Shown: positions 45,846-55,672 of the stretch, one piece after another | Numbering within the stretch: position 1 is the first letter of the stretch | Layout: each line of letters starts with the position of its first letter | Assembly (NCBI RefSeq): GCF_022701175.1 | Contig: NZ_CP078088.1 | Span: forward strand, 124,001-188,000 | Origin: Allobaculum sp. Allo2 | GTDB lineage: Bacteria; Bacillota_I; Bacilli_A; Erysipelotrichales; Erysipelotrichaceae | DNA: 64,000 bases | Reading direction: 5' to 3' | Program-made: the position numbers and the translations under genes | The notes under the pieces: generated by a model | What the model saw: only the letters and a program-made list of their open reading frames with translations | Database searches by the model: none | Told to the model about the DNA's origin: nothing

Positions 45846-47276
45846 TTAGTCAGCGTAGAAGGCGATGCCTTCGTATTTCCAGCCGTAGTAAATCAGATTA
45901 TCGCGTTCATCTTCACTGAGAGTGAAATGATGGCTGCCGGTTTCGGCATTCGGGTTATAGAGACGATAAACCGGATGTTCATAATGTTCCAGTGCAGCTT
46001 TCCAGGATTCGCCTTCTGCGCGCCAGCCAAAGCCCTGCAGCGCGTTGTATTCCTTCTCATCGATGGTGTAGTGATGATCGCCGGTATTCGGGTTATACAG
46101 ACGGAAGACCGGAATCGCGTTGTCTTCGTCGCAGGAAGACCAGGCCAGACCTTCTGCATTCCAGCCGGCCCGATCGAGGTAATTGGCTTCCTGCAGATTC
46201 AGCGTGTAGAAATGTTCGCCGGAATTCGGGTTATACAGACGGAAGACCGGATCCGGTACACGCGAGTTCTGCGCGATCCAGACGAGACGTTCACGGTCCA
46301 TCAGAGGTCCGCCGGAACGGTCACGGTACACATAGACGTAGGCAAACAGAGAAACGACTTCGCCGTTTTCGTTCAGCATCGGCGATCCGCTCTGGCCGCC
46401 GCTGCCGTACGTGTTGGATTCCAGAATGCGGTCAAACACTTCCACATCGCTGCCCCAGCTTTCGTACTGGGTCGAAATGTCATTTTCGTGATTGTATTCC
46501 GCCGGATAGCCGCTCAGATGCAGCCGCTGGGCCTTGGCGCCGTCAATCGAAAGCGGAAGCTTGCCGGTTTTGGCGGCAATGTCGTCGTTGAGTACAATCA
46601 GTGCCACGTCGTTGGCTTCGTGGGCGTCGTTCAGCCAGCCTTTATCGACTTCGAAATATTCAACATCTTCACTCGTCCACGCGCCAAACGGTGCGGAATA
46701 ATCGGTGGCACCCGGGGTGATATGAATGCTTTGGATCCAGCCGTAGCCGTGTTCCACATCGTAAATACAGTGGCCGCACGTCAGAACCGTATTTGGACCA
46801 ATGACAAAGCCGGTACCGACGTAATAGCGGTGTTCATCGTTCTGGTCTACAAATTCCAGACGAAGCTTGCAGATGGCGCTGTACGGCATGCGGGTCGTAT
46901 CCATAACGCGGGTACGGGTTTCGGGAGAATCTTCGTTGTATTCGGGAAGAATATCCGAACCGTCCGGTCCGCTTGGATCTTCCTTGTACACCGGATCGAG
47001 CGGCTGTTCGTTTTCTGGTTCTGCCTCTTCTTCCGATGCAGCATCGTTTTGAATCTGCGTCGAATCAAACGCGTAGCGAACCGAGTCGTCCTCGACAGTT
47101 ACTGTACCGTTTGGTGCGTCGGTAAAATCCGGCTTTTCCTTTGCCAGCATGGCTGTCGGCGAAAGAAAGGAAAACGCCATCGTCAGGCTTAATACCCAGG
47201 CGCCAAGACGATGTCCAAGTTTTGGACGCGTTGACCCATAGGCTGGGGGAATCGGATAAATATGTTTTCGTTTCAT
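45846..47276 (-). CDS. Secreted trypsin-like serine protease with PF18885-type repeats
   Basis: An intact 476-residue secreted protease and a clean reference for the family in this genome. After a long signal region (LGAWVLSLTMAFSFLSPTAMLA) comes an acidic propeptide-like stretch and a V8/chymotrypsin-like domain with TCGHCIYD (His), NDVALIVL (Asp) and GGQSGSPML (Ser). Three C-terminal repeats follow: YNPNSGEHFYT, YNPNTGDHHYT and YNPNAETGSHHFT, each with a GW motif, as in the protease at 13.2 kb. AAGGAG lies before the ATG at 47276. A secreted glutamyl-endopeptidase-like activity is likely; substrate unknown. Confidence 0.92.
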   Translation of the reverse strand: MKRKHIYPIPPAYGSTRPKLGHRLGAWVLSLTMAFSFLSPTAMLAKEKPDFTDAPNGTVTVEDDSVRYAFDSTQIQNDAASEEEAEPENEQPLDPVYKEDPSGPDGSDILPEYNEDSPETRTRVMDTTRMPYSAICKLRLEFVDQNDEHRYYVGTGFVIGPNTVLTCGHCIYDVEHGYGWIQSIHITPGATDYSAPFGAWTSEDVEYFEVDKGWLNDAHEANDVALIVLNDDIAAKTGKLPLSIDGAKAQRLHLSGYPAEYNHENDISTQYESWGSDVEVFDRILESNTYGSGGQSGSPMLNENGEVVSLFAYVYVYRDRSGGPLMDRERLVWIAQNSRVPDPVFRLYNPNSGEHFYTLNLQEANYLDRAGWNAEGLAWSSCDEDNAIPVFRLYNPNTGDHHYTIDEKEYNALQGFGWRAEGESWKAALEHYEHPVYRLYNPNAETGSHHFTLSEDERDNLIYYGWKYEGIAFYAD

Positions 47277-47811
47277 GCACAATCTCCTTATTCTATGTTG
47301 CCGGGCTGTGAAGTTTCCTTCGTTATGCGTCCGGTAAATATGTCGATCACTATATTGCAGTTTTCTAGTGCCATACTACCCGATCGGTGTCCGTCTTTCT
47401 TTTCAACTGACCATATAAAAATGCGGTTCGCATAATGTCAGTTCTGTTTTCTCGCCGTCCTTTCCGACTCTTTTTCTCAAGTATCGGATCGGGTCAATTT
47501 CTTATCTTAGTTGTATATAAAGGCCTTTTTGCGCTTTTTCGAGAGCCGCTCCCGCCTGGAAAAGCGGCGGTCCTGCCTCTTTCAAGTCCGGTTACCGAGC
47601 GATACGCCTGTGCCGTTTTTCTCGTTCTGTGCTGTACTTATTCGCAAAACGGATTTCATTTTGGAAAGCGGCCGAAAAAGGCTGATCCTTCTGAGGGTTC
47701 TGAAGTTCCCTCAGGCTGGATCAGCCTATTGTGCCTGGACAGAGTTCTGTCGTTCAGAATTTATGAACGAAACGGGTTCGCATCGATTTTCATCGAGCGT
47801 TTCTTCGTTCC
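47277..47811. other. Intergenic region
   Basis: Apart from the terminator at 47675-47729 I see no feature. It should contain the promoter of the protease gene (near 47340-47420, AT-rich). Open frames on the plus strand here are antisense to or overlap the terminator and are not protein-like. Confidence 0.35.
47675..47729 (-). terminator. Terminator of the MMPL operon
   Basis: A two-part hairpin with GGCTGATCC/GGATCAGCC as lower stem and CTGAGGGAAC/GTTCTGAAG region as apex, followed by five T on the minus strand. Confidence 0.8.
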
Positions 47812-50800
47812 TTACTTTTCGCTGCTTTCGCTTTCGCTGGAGTCAGCTTTTGAATCGTCGGCTTTGGAATCGTCGGCTTTCTTGTCTTCCGATTTCTTAT
47901 TGTCCGACTTCCTGGTGTCCGGGGTTTCGACTTTGAAGATGTAGCGAACCGAAGTCTTGGCACCTTCCGGTGCACCGGCGAAGGTGGAGTACTCTTCGTT
48001 GAAACGGATCGTTTCATTGCAGAGGTCCTTGAACATGGCGATTTCTTCTTCGCCCCAGTTCAGAGCTTTTTCAGCTGGCTCATGCCTTCGTCATTGAGTT
48101 TGACGGTTCCGTCTTTCAGCTGACGCGCACCGTCATCAAGCTGGCTTGCGCCATCCTTGAGTTGTGCGGCGCCATCCTGCGCCTGGGTGATGCCGTCATC
48201 AAGCTGGCTTGCTCCGTCATACAGCTGACTGGCTCCCTGATTCAGCTGTACAGCGCCTGCATGCAGAGCGCTCGATCCGGCGTAGAGACGGGAAGCGCCG
48301 TCGTGCGTCTGGGCGATACCAGCGTTCAGATCGTTCATGCCGCTGTGTACATCCGACGCGCCCTTGCTTAATACGGTTACGCCGTTGATCAGTTCCAGAT
48401 GACCGGCCTGCAGCGCCTTGGCACCGGCATTGACGCTCGAAGCGCCGCTGGCGAGTTTGGCTGCGCCGTCATTCATGGACGCGGCAGCGGTGCTCAGCGA
48501 TGTGGCGGCATCAATGAGTGTCGTGCGGCTGTCGGCCAGTTTCTGGGTCGAATCCGCAAGCTGATCCATACCCTTATTCAGGTCGTCGGCTTTTGTGGAC
48601 AGCGTCTGGCTTAATGTGCGCAGACCGCTTTCGAGCTGGTCAATGCCGTCATCCGTCTTCGCTGTCAGTTCGCCGACACCGTCATCGAGTGTGGAGATGC
48701 CGGTATGCAGCTGGGAGGCAGCGGTACTTAACTTGTCGGTTGCCTGCTGGAGTTTCGTCAGCGAAGCGCTCAGGTTAGTGAAATCCTCGCTGGCGCTGAT
48801 CTGGTTCAGACCATTCTGTACGCCGGTCAGTGCGGTAATGGCTGTATCGATATCGTGATCCAGGCTGGTCAGCTGCTGGACGGCTCCATCGAGTGAAGTG
48901 GAGATCGTGGAAATCTGGCTGAGTTTCTGGGAAAGACTTTCCACATTGGCTGTGGAAATCGGTGTAATTGCCGTCTGCAGCGGAGCAATCGAAGCCGGCA
49001 GATCGTCTACCGAAGTCTTGGCGGTGGCCAGACTGCTTCCGGCAGCCTGTACGCTGGTCAGCGCACCGGAGAGCTGCGGCAGAGAAATGGCATTCAGGGC
49101 AGCCCTGGTCGCTTCATCGGTTGTGGATGCAGCGGCAGCGGCAATCGCCTGACGTGCGGCTTCAACCTGCGAAGAGGCAGTCGATACGGATGTGGCGGCC
49201 TGACTGTTGGCGGTCTGTGCTGCGGTGATCGCATTGGACGCACCGGTTTTGGCGTTGGAAGCCGCCGCAAGTTTCGTATTGCGATCGGCAATTTCCTTGT
49301 TAGCTGCCTGAATCTGCGCGTTGGCCGAGGTTACGCCCTGGTTGATTGTATTGACGTCCGTACGAATACCCGAAGAAAGCGTTCCGACATTGGCGCTTGC
49401 ACTATTCAGTGCGGTCTTCATCGTATTGAGCGTCTGCAAATCGTTCGCAAGCGTCGTCTTCTGACCCTGCAGAGTCGTCAGAGCGCCGGAAAGCTGGGTG
49501 CTCAGTGTTGACAGCTTGGCCGGATCCATCCCGGAAATCTGAGTATTCAGAGCGCTCAGACCATCGGAAATCTGTTTGGAACCATCCTTGGCCTGATCGG
49601 CTCCAGTCTGCAAAGACTGCACGCCCTGATCAAACTGGGTCTTGAAGGACGCTGCGCCATCGGCGGCTTCACCGCTCTTATCGGAAGCGGCTTTCGTAAA
49701 TTCCGATACGCCGGATTTTGCGCTCTTCATGCCGTTGTTCAAAGCGAGGAAGGAATTGCCGAGCTGATACAGCTAGCCGTCCCGGCCGGTAAGGGCATCA
49801 ACTTTTGTCTTGAACTGAGACGTACCGTCGCTCAGAGATTTCGATCCGCTTTCCAGCTGTTCGGTTCCGGCAGCCAGATCGTCGCTGCCTTTGGACAGCT
49901 TGTTGACGCCGTCCTGGGCAGATTTTGCACCGCTTTCGAGCTGTGCAGTTCCGGCGGTCAGCTTGCTGGAACCAGAAACAAGAGCATCGGTTCCTTCCGC
50001 CAGACGTTTCGCGCCGGCTTCGAGATCCGCGGTGCCATCCTGTGCGGCTGCGGTTCCGTCTTTCAGCTGGGAAGAACCGTCATGCAGTTTTCCGGAACCG
50101 TCTTTCAAAGCGCCCATGCCGTCGGTGAGGGAGTTTGTTCCGTCCAGCAGCTGATCGGCACCGTCGCTCAGTTTGGCTGCGCCGTCCACAAGCTGGTCAG
50201 CGCCGTCAAAGAGCGGCTGCAGTTTCGAAGTGAGTTCGCTCAGATCGTCCATATCGCTCAGTTCGGAAAGCTGGATTTCATTGGTTGCACCGAAATACAT
50301 CTGCGGCACTTCAAAGTCTTTTACATCGGCTTCGATCGTCACATCATCACTGGCGCCAAGCTTATCGGTAAAGGAAGAAAGGCCGGCGCTGTCCATTGTT
50401 TCGGTTAATCCAGGCAGTGCAGCGAACATCAGGAATTCGCGTTCGCCGTCATTAATGGTCTCGCCCTGTTCGCAGGAAATATTGGAGAAGATCTTGCCGT
50501 CGAGATCCATCAGACCGCCCGCTGCAAAGAGCGGATGAATGATGACGTTCTTTCCGTTGAGATTAACGGTTTTCTTCTGATCGTTAACGAATTCCACGTT
50601 CATTTTCAGATGACCGCTTTTGCCTTTGAGCTGTTCGGCCGTCATCGTTTTTCCGTCCAGGCTGTAGGTAACTTTGATCTGTACCGGCAGTTTTTCCCTG
50701 GACGTACCCTGATAGTAAAGATCGTTGCCGTTTACGTTCCATGTGTAGACGTCGCCGGAAACGGTCGGCTTGTTGTCTTCTTTCAGATCCTGTACGTCGC

Positions 50801-51086
50801 TCAGTTTCAGATTTTCGCTGATCTCGCCGAGTCCGTTTGGATTGTGCAGCCAGGACGTAACGATCGTTTTGGAAATATTGCCGTTTTCATCCAGGAACGA
50901 GTAAACCGTTTCGGTTTTTGTGGTGTCTTTCGCATCCTTTTTGGATTTTGCACTTTCTTCCTGAAGGATCGTGCGGCTGGCGTTGGAAGGTTCCGCTTCC
51001 CTGGCCAGTACGCTAACAGGAAGTGCGGAAAGAGACAGAGCGCTGCTTAACAGAGCGGCTCCGAGTTTCTGAATTGAGTTTTTCAT
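47812..51086 (-). CDS. Secreted giant heptad-repeat (xxxLxxG) protein, MMPL partner (frameshifted)
   Basis: About 1090 residues. A signal peptide (LGAALLSSALSLSALPVSVLA) precedes a ~250-residue globular domain, then long stretches of heptads such as LKDGASQLDDGARQLKDG and a Ser/Thr/Ala-rich coiled region. The X-X-X-Leu-X-X-Gly heptads are those of TIGR03057, also seen in YhgE/Pip proteins. The frame changes near 49775 and near 48062 (one base each). The end is a Lys/Asp/Ser-rich tail (SEDKKADDSKADDSKADSSE). It lies directly downstream of an MMPL gene, so it is probably an extracellular or periplasm-like helper that spans the wall. Function beyond that is unknown. Confidence 0.75.
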
Positions 51087-51278
51087 ATTCGAAATAGCAT
51101 TCCTTTCCCTCCGCTGTCCGTTTCCCGTTCGGTCCTTCAAACGGGAAATGGTTCTGGAGGCTGATTCTTGTCGGCCAGGCAATGGGAAGCCTGCGCCATG
51201 TGGACAAGCTGCTTTTTTACTGCGGGCATCCTGCCTGTATAGAACAGATGAGGATAAGATGGAAAATCTGCGGATTTT

Positions 51279-53506
51279 CTAAGCCAGACCGGTCTGCTGG
51301 TCCAGGCGAAAACCGGCTGGAGAATGCGGCTGGTTTTCTGAATTCACGTCATTCACTGTCTGTGCAGCAGTTTTGGAATCCTGTGTGTTTACCGTTTGGG
51401 CAGTTTCGGCTTTGGCATCCGAATTCGATGCGTCTTCTTCCGGTGCAGCTTTCGGCCAGCCTTTTGTGGTTCTGGTGATGAACTTGTTGCACGTAAGAAG
51501 CAGAGCCGGCAGAACCGTCAGAATGACGATGACACTGATCAGGGCGCCGCGGCCAAGCAGGGTGCACAGCGATTTGATCAGGTCCATGCGGGCAATCAGG
51601 CTTACGCCCGAGCAGGCCGCAAAGAAGGACATACCGGAAGTAATAATGGAAGGCATCGTCTGGGTGATCGCCGTCGTAATGGCTTCTTTTGGCGGCTGAT
51701 GCGCAGCGAGCTCTTCACGGAATCTGGACGTTATCAGGATGGCGTAGTCGATGCAGGCACCCAGCTGAATGGTGCCGATAACGATGCCGGCGATGAACGG
51801 CAGTTCGGTATGTGTCAGATACGGAATGCCCATGTTGACGAAAATCGCAAATTCAATACAGAGCACGAGCAGGATTGGCAGCGATACCGATTTAAAGGTA
51901 AGGGCAATAATAATGAAGATAGCGAGGATGGAAACAAGGTTGACCATCTTGAAGTCGATGTCGGTAACCTTGATCAGATCGCGCGTCATGTTGCCCTCGC
52001 CGGCGATCAGCGCGTTCGGATCGTATTTCTGTGTAATGGAATACAGATCTTCAATCTGATTGTTCAGCTCATCGGTAGCTGAACGATAGGACGTATTGAC
52101 GAGAATCAGCTTGCGGCCGTTGGCTTCGAGTACATCCCGGATGGCATCCGGTTCAAGTTCCGAAGGAATCATCGGTCCGGCAAACTTTTCATAGGCGACT
52201 ACGCTCGTAATTCCATCGAGGTTTTCGATTTCATCGACCATCTGACGCGTCTTGGACGCGGAGAGATCCTGATCGACCATGATGAAATGCGAAGTCGTCA
52301 TATCGAATTTATCTTTCAGTTCGTTGGTGCCCTCAACCGCCGGAAGATCGGCAGGAAGAGAAGCAGCCAGGTCGTAATACTGTGCCGTATGGGAGTTGCA
52401 CCATAAGGCCGGAACAAACAGCAGGGCAAAGACAACCAGAATTGCTTTGCGATGCTTGACAACCCAGTCGGAGAATTTCGGCAGCGGACGGATCAGAACC
52501 GGATGCTGCCATTTTTCAATCCATGGGTCAAAGAACATCAGCAGAGAAGGCAGAACCAGAATCGTACACAGCACGGCGAACAGAACGCCTTTGGCCATGA
52601 CGATACCGATATCGCGTCCAAGCGTCAGCTGCATGACCAGCAGAGCAAGGAAGCCGGCGATTGTCGTAATGGAAGAGCTGGTAATGGAAAGCCATGTCGC
52701 ATGAATGGCCCGGGCCATGGCGTCTTCCTTGGAATCGCCTTTATTTTTCTCTTCCTGATAGCGGTGCAGCAGGAAGATGGAGTAGTCCATGGAAACGGCC
52801 AGCAGCAGAATCATGCTCAGCGCCTTGGTGACGTAGGAAATCTCGCCAAGGAAAATATTGGTTCCCATGTTGTACAGAATTGGATAAACCATGCCCAGAA
52901 TGAAGATCAATGGCGCCAGCCAGGACTTCAGTCCGAGCGAAAGAACAATTAAAACCAGAAGAACCGCAATGGCGGAATAAATCGGCGTTTCCCGATCCAC
53001 CATCGCTTTCGTATCCGCTGTAATAGCGGAAAAACCGGCGACATGCACGTTGTCGCTGCAGAGCTTTTTAATTTCCTCGATCGCATTCATCGTGGAATCG
53101 CTGGCCGCTGCATCCTTGAACGTGACGATGATCATCGTCGATCCGTCCGAATAGATGGCATCCGTCAGCGAAGAAGGAAGAACATCTGCCGGAATCTGGG
53201 CATCCACGACATCTGTCTTGGAGAGCGTCGTATCGACGCCGTCGATCTGAGAAATCTGCTCTTCCAGCCTGGCCACATCCTTGTCCGGCATGTCGTCTAC
53301 AACGACCATCGCCGTACCCGCCAGGTTGAAATCGTCGCTCAGCACATCCTGCGCCACAATCGAGGGGAATCCTTTGGAAGATATGTCAGAATATCGTAGT
53401 TAACACGCGTATTCATATATCCAATAACCGAAGGAATCAGCAGAAGCGTAGCTACAAGCAAGATAATATTCCGGTATTTAACAATAAATTTTGAACACTT
53501 TTCCAT
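51279..53506 (-). CDS. MMPL/RND family exporter (frameshifted near 5' end)
   Basis: About 743 residues with two repeated six-helix blocks. Motifs include LLLAVSMDYSIFLLHRYQEE and LGACIDYAILITSRFREEL, the paired GxxxDY-type proton-relay motifs of MMPL/YdfJ exporters, with large extracytoplasmic loops between the first two helices of each block. Frame change near 53350, fixed by one C (LPKDSPSIVAQDVLSDDF). The start MEKCSKFIVKYRN at 53506 is conserved in form. It is in an operon with the heptad-repeat protein and divergent from a TetR gene, whose operators overlap its promoter region. Lipid, peptide or drug export is possible. Confidence 0.88.
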
Positions 53507-53565
53507 AACCGTAAGTACCTGTTTTTCACTGGTTTCCTTTCACATCACCCATCCTATTCAGTTTT

Positions 53566-53578
53566 TGACCATCGGTCA
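53566..53578. promoter_or_regulatory. TetR operator 1
   Basis: TGACCATCGGTCA, an exact palindrome around ATC, extended to TTGACC/GGTCAA. It lies ~60 bases upstream of the MMPL start codon. Confidence 0.75.
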
Positions 53579-53628
53579 ATATTTACGCCCGTATCCCTTT
53601 CAGACACTTTATTCCCTATGCCTAAAAA

Positions 53629-53641
53629 TGACTATCAGTCA
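53629..53641. promoter_or_regulatory. TetR operator 2
   Basis: TGACTATCAGTCA, the same spaced palindrome as operator 1 with one symmetric change, extended by AAAA/TTTT. Centre-to-centre distance to operator 1 is 63 bp, about six helical turns. It overlaps the -35 region of tetR. Confidence 0.75.
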
Positions 53642-53668
53642 TTTTTTATATTTTTAAAGGTTCGGGTG

Positions 53669-53680
53669 TATACTGAAGCC
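53669..53680 (+). promoter_or_regulatory. tetR -10 element with leaderless start
   Basis: TATACT at 53669-53674 followed by six bases and then the ATG at 53681, the same geometry as at dinB and the S24 regulator gene. No ribosome site fits between. Confidence 0.6.
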
Positions 53681-54334
53681 ATGTCAGGAAAAGCCGAACA
53701 GAATAAACTTCATAAAAAAACAGCCTGCTCAGCGCTGCGCTTGCCCTTCTTTCCAGCCGGGATCTGGCGGAAGTCTCCATTTCGGACATTACCAACCGGG
53801 CCGGCGTAGCGAAAGGCACTTTCTATTCTTTTTCAGGGATAAGGAAGAGATCCGGGACTATCTGGTCGACCGGGAATCCCAGCGCATTGTCCGTAATGCG
53901 CAGGACCAGCTCGACGAGGAAGATATCCGAAACTTTGACGATGCGGTCATTTTCATGATTTCCCGCATTCTTCAGCAGCTCTCCGACAATCCCCTGCTTC
54001 TGCGTCTGATCCGCCGCAGCCTTTCCATGGGCGTCTTCCATAAGGAACTGCAGAGCACCCTGGGTCAGGGCGGTCTCGATCTGGCGAATCGCTTTGAAGC
54101 CAAGGCCCGCGAATGCGGCGTGAAATTTGAAAATGCCCAGCTCGTCTATTTCATGATTCTCGAACTGACCGGATCCGTCTGTTATTCCTCGATTGTGTAC
54201 GGCATCCCCTGTTCGATTGAAGAACTCAAACCCGTTCTGTTCGATACCATCCGCGCCATTCTGGCTTCGGCCAAAGAACCCGCAGGAGGACCCCCTGCAT
54301 TAGTACCTGCATTAATACCTGCATTAACGATTGA
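53681..54334 (+). CDS. TetR/AcrR family regulator of the MMPL operon (frameshifted)
   Basis: An N-terminal TetR helix-turn-helix is recovered after adding an A near 53722 and a T near 53830: SISDITNRAGVAKGTFYSFF is the classic TetR motif. The C-terminal ligand domain has helices such as LQQLSDNPLLLRLIRR. It is divergent from the MMPL gene with two matching palindromes between, so it most likely represses both. One added C near 54295 would end the protein at 54334 after a short repeat CISTCINTCIND; without it the frame stays open into the terminator, which is less plausible. The ligand is unknown. Confidence 0.85.
54297..54330. repeat. Three tandem 12-bp repeats at the end of tetR
   Basis: CTGCATTAGTAC, CTGCATTAATAC and CTGCATTAACGA are consecutive. 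In the corrected frame they encode Cys-Ile-x-Thr/Asn units. Confidence 0.75.
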
Positions 54335-54366
54335 AAATACCCGTACCCCGTGTGCTGAATCCATAC

Positions 54367-54413
54367 AAAAGGAGATCCGTTCCAGCAAATTGCTGAAAAT
54401 GGATCTCCTTTTT
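54367..54413 (+). terminator. Terminator of tetR
   Basis: AAAAGGAGATCC and GGATCTCCTTTTT arms around a 22-base loop. Confidence 0.88.
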
Positions 54414-54775
54414 CCTTTCTGTTCCTGGTTATTCCACCGTTTTCCGGTGAATCGCGTCTCTCCTTCTCTTCGCTCATTGGAAAGAGTAAACGCAGCGAAC
54501 AAGAGTTCAGCCAGCGCATTTTCGCGTTTCCTTCACCAGTCCCCGCTCTCTTATTTTTGTTTTCTCCTTCAATCAAGGAGAATGAGGGATTTTTCCGAAA
54601 TGGCGTTTTCTGCAATCGAGGGGTCAGGCGGTTCTTAATTCTGAAACCAGTTTCCCGTAATCCCGTTTCCTTCGAAAAGGGATCCTCGATCGCTGGCTAT
54701 AGCTGTCACCTTCGTCTTTATGGATCGTTCTGCGAACCGCATCCTGTATTTTTCCTGATCGATTCCTTTACCTGT
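54414..54775. other. Intergenic region between tetR and ybaK-like gene
   Basis: About 360 bases of pyrimidine-rich sequence between two convergent genes. No gene or RNA family is recognised. The frames running through it are extensions of the tetR frame past the terminator. Confidence 0.35.
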
Positions 54776-55255
54776 CTAAGCCTGTTCCAAAATCTTGCAG
54801 ACGTCGACCCAGCTTTCGGCATTGGCGTATCGATACAGTTCCTCGAGGTTCATACGAATGGCGCTGTTCGAACTGCCGCAGGCTGGATAGACATAGTCAA
54901 AGCGGCGCAGCGATTCATCGAGACAGACGCGAACGTCTTCCGGATTAGCAAACGGACACACGCCGCCGATCGCATGACCGGTTCGCCCTTCCACATCTTC
55001 GGCATTGAGCATGGAGGGTTTCAGTCCGAACGTTCTTTTGAATTTTCCGTTATTGACCTTCGCATCGCCGGCAGCCACGATCAGAATCGTATCGTTCTCC
55101 GGTCCATAAAAGGAAAGCGTTTTGGCGATATGTTCCGGCTCGCACCCCAGCGCCTGTGCGGCAAGCTCTACGGTCGCGCTGGACTGATCGAGTTCAATGA
55201 TTCGATCGGCGATATTCTGCGCTCCAAATGCTTTGCGTACATTTTCAATAGACAT
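54776..55255 (-). CDS. YbaK/EbsC-family aminoacyl-tRNA deacylase
   Basis: An intact 159-residue protein. LAAQALGCEPEHIAKTLSFYG, written LAAQALGCEPEHIAKTL then SFYG, includes the conserved IAKTL Lys, and AAGDAKVN and GVCPFANPEDVRVCLDESL hold the catalytic pocket. The family removes mischarged amino acids (for example Cys-tRNA-Pro) from tRNA in trans. AGAGAGGAG precedes the ATG. Lone gene, convergent with tetR. Confidence 0.93.
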   Translation of the reverse strand: MSIENVRKAFGAQNIADRIIELDQSSATVELAAQALGCEPEHIAKTLSFYGPENDTILIVAAGDAKVNNGKFKRTFGLKPSMLNAEDVEGRTGHAIGGVCPFANPEDVRVCLDESLRRFDYVYPACGSSNSAIRMNLEELYRYANAESWVDVCKILEQA

Positions 55256-55301
55256 GAATACTCCTCTCTCTTTTCTTTACTCGGATACTCTGCTGTTCCG
55301 C

Positions 55302-55328
55302 CCTCCAGATTTCTGGAGGCTTTTTTTG
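55302..55328 (+). terminator. Plus-strand terminator without an obvious gene
   Basis: CCTCCAGA/TCTGGAGG with a short loop and seven T on the plus strand. It lies upstream of the minus-strand ybaK-like gene; no plus-strand gene ends near it. Confidence 0.6.
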
Positions 55329-55672
55329 GATCGTCTTCCGTCCAGAAGCGGAATTCAATAACAGATTTTTCGCCTTTCCTTTCCCGTTTTCAAGTTCTCC
55401 GGAAAGACTTGCCTGTCTCCATGGCGAAAAGCCGCAGATTTTGCGCAATTCTGCGCTCTGTTCCAAGGACAGTGATAGTCAAATTGAGCTTTCCTGCTGC
55501 AAGAATGCAAAGAACACTCTCAAAAATGAAAAGAACCTTCTTCTGGCTATGGATATGATGAAAACAAGTGAAAGCGATCGTACGGTGCAGGAATCGGGCG
55601 CCTGCAGACGACAGACAAACCCGCTTTGACTCACTTTCGATACACACGATACACAAAGGAGAAAAGGAAAAG

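Noticed and set aside
54334-54638. TetR protein extending to 54638
   Set aside because: The extension passes through a strong terminator and has no TetR-like character.
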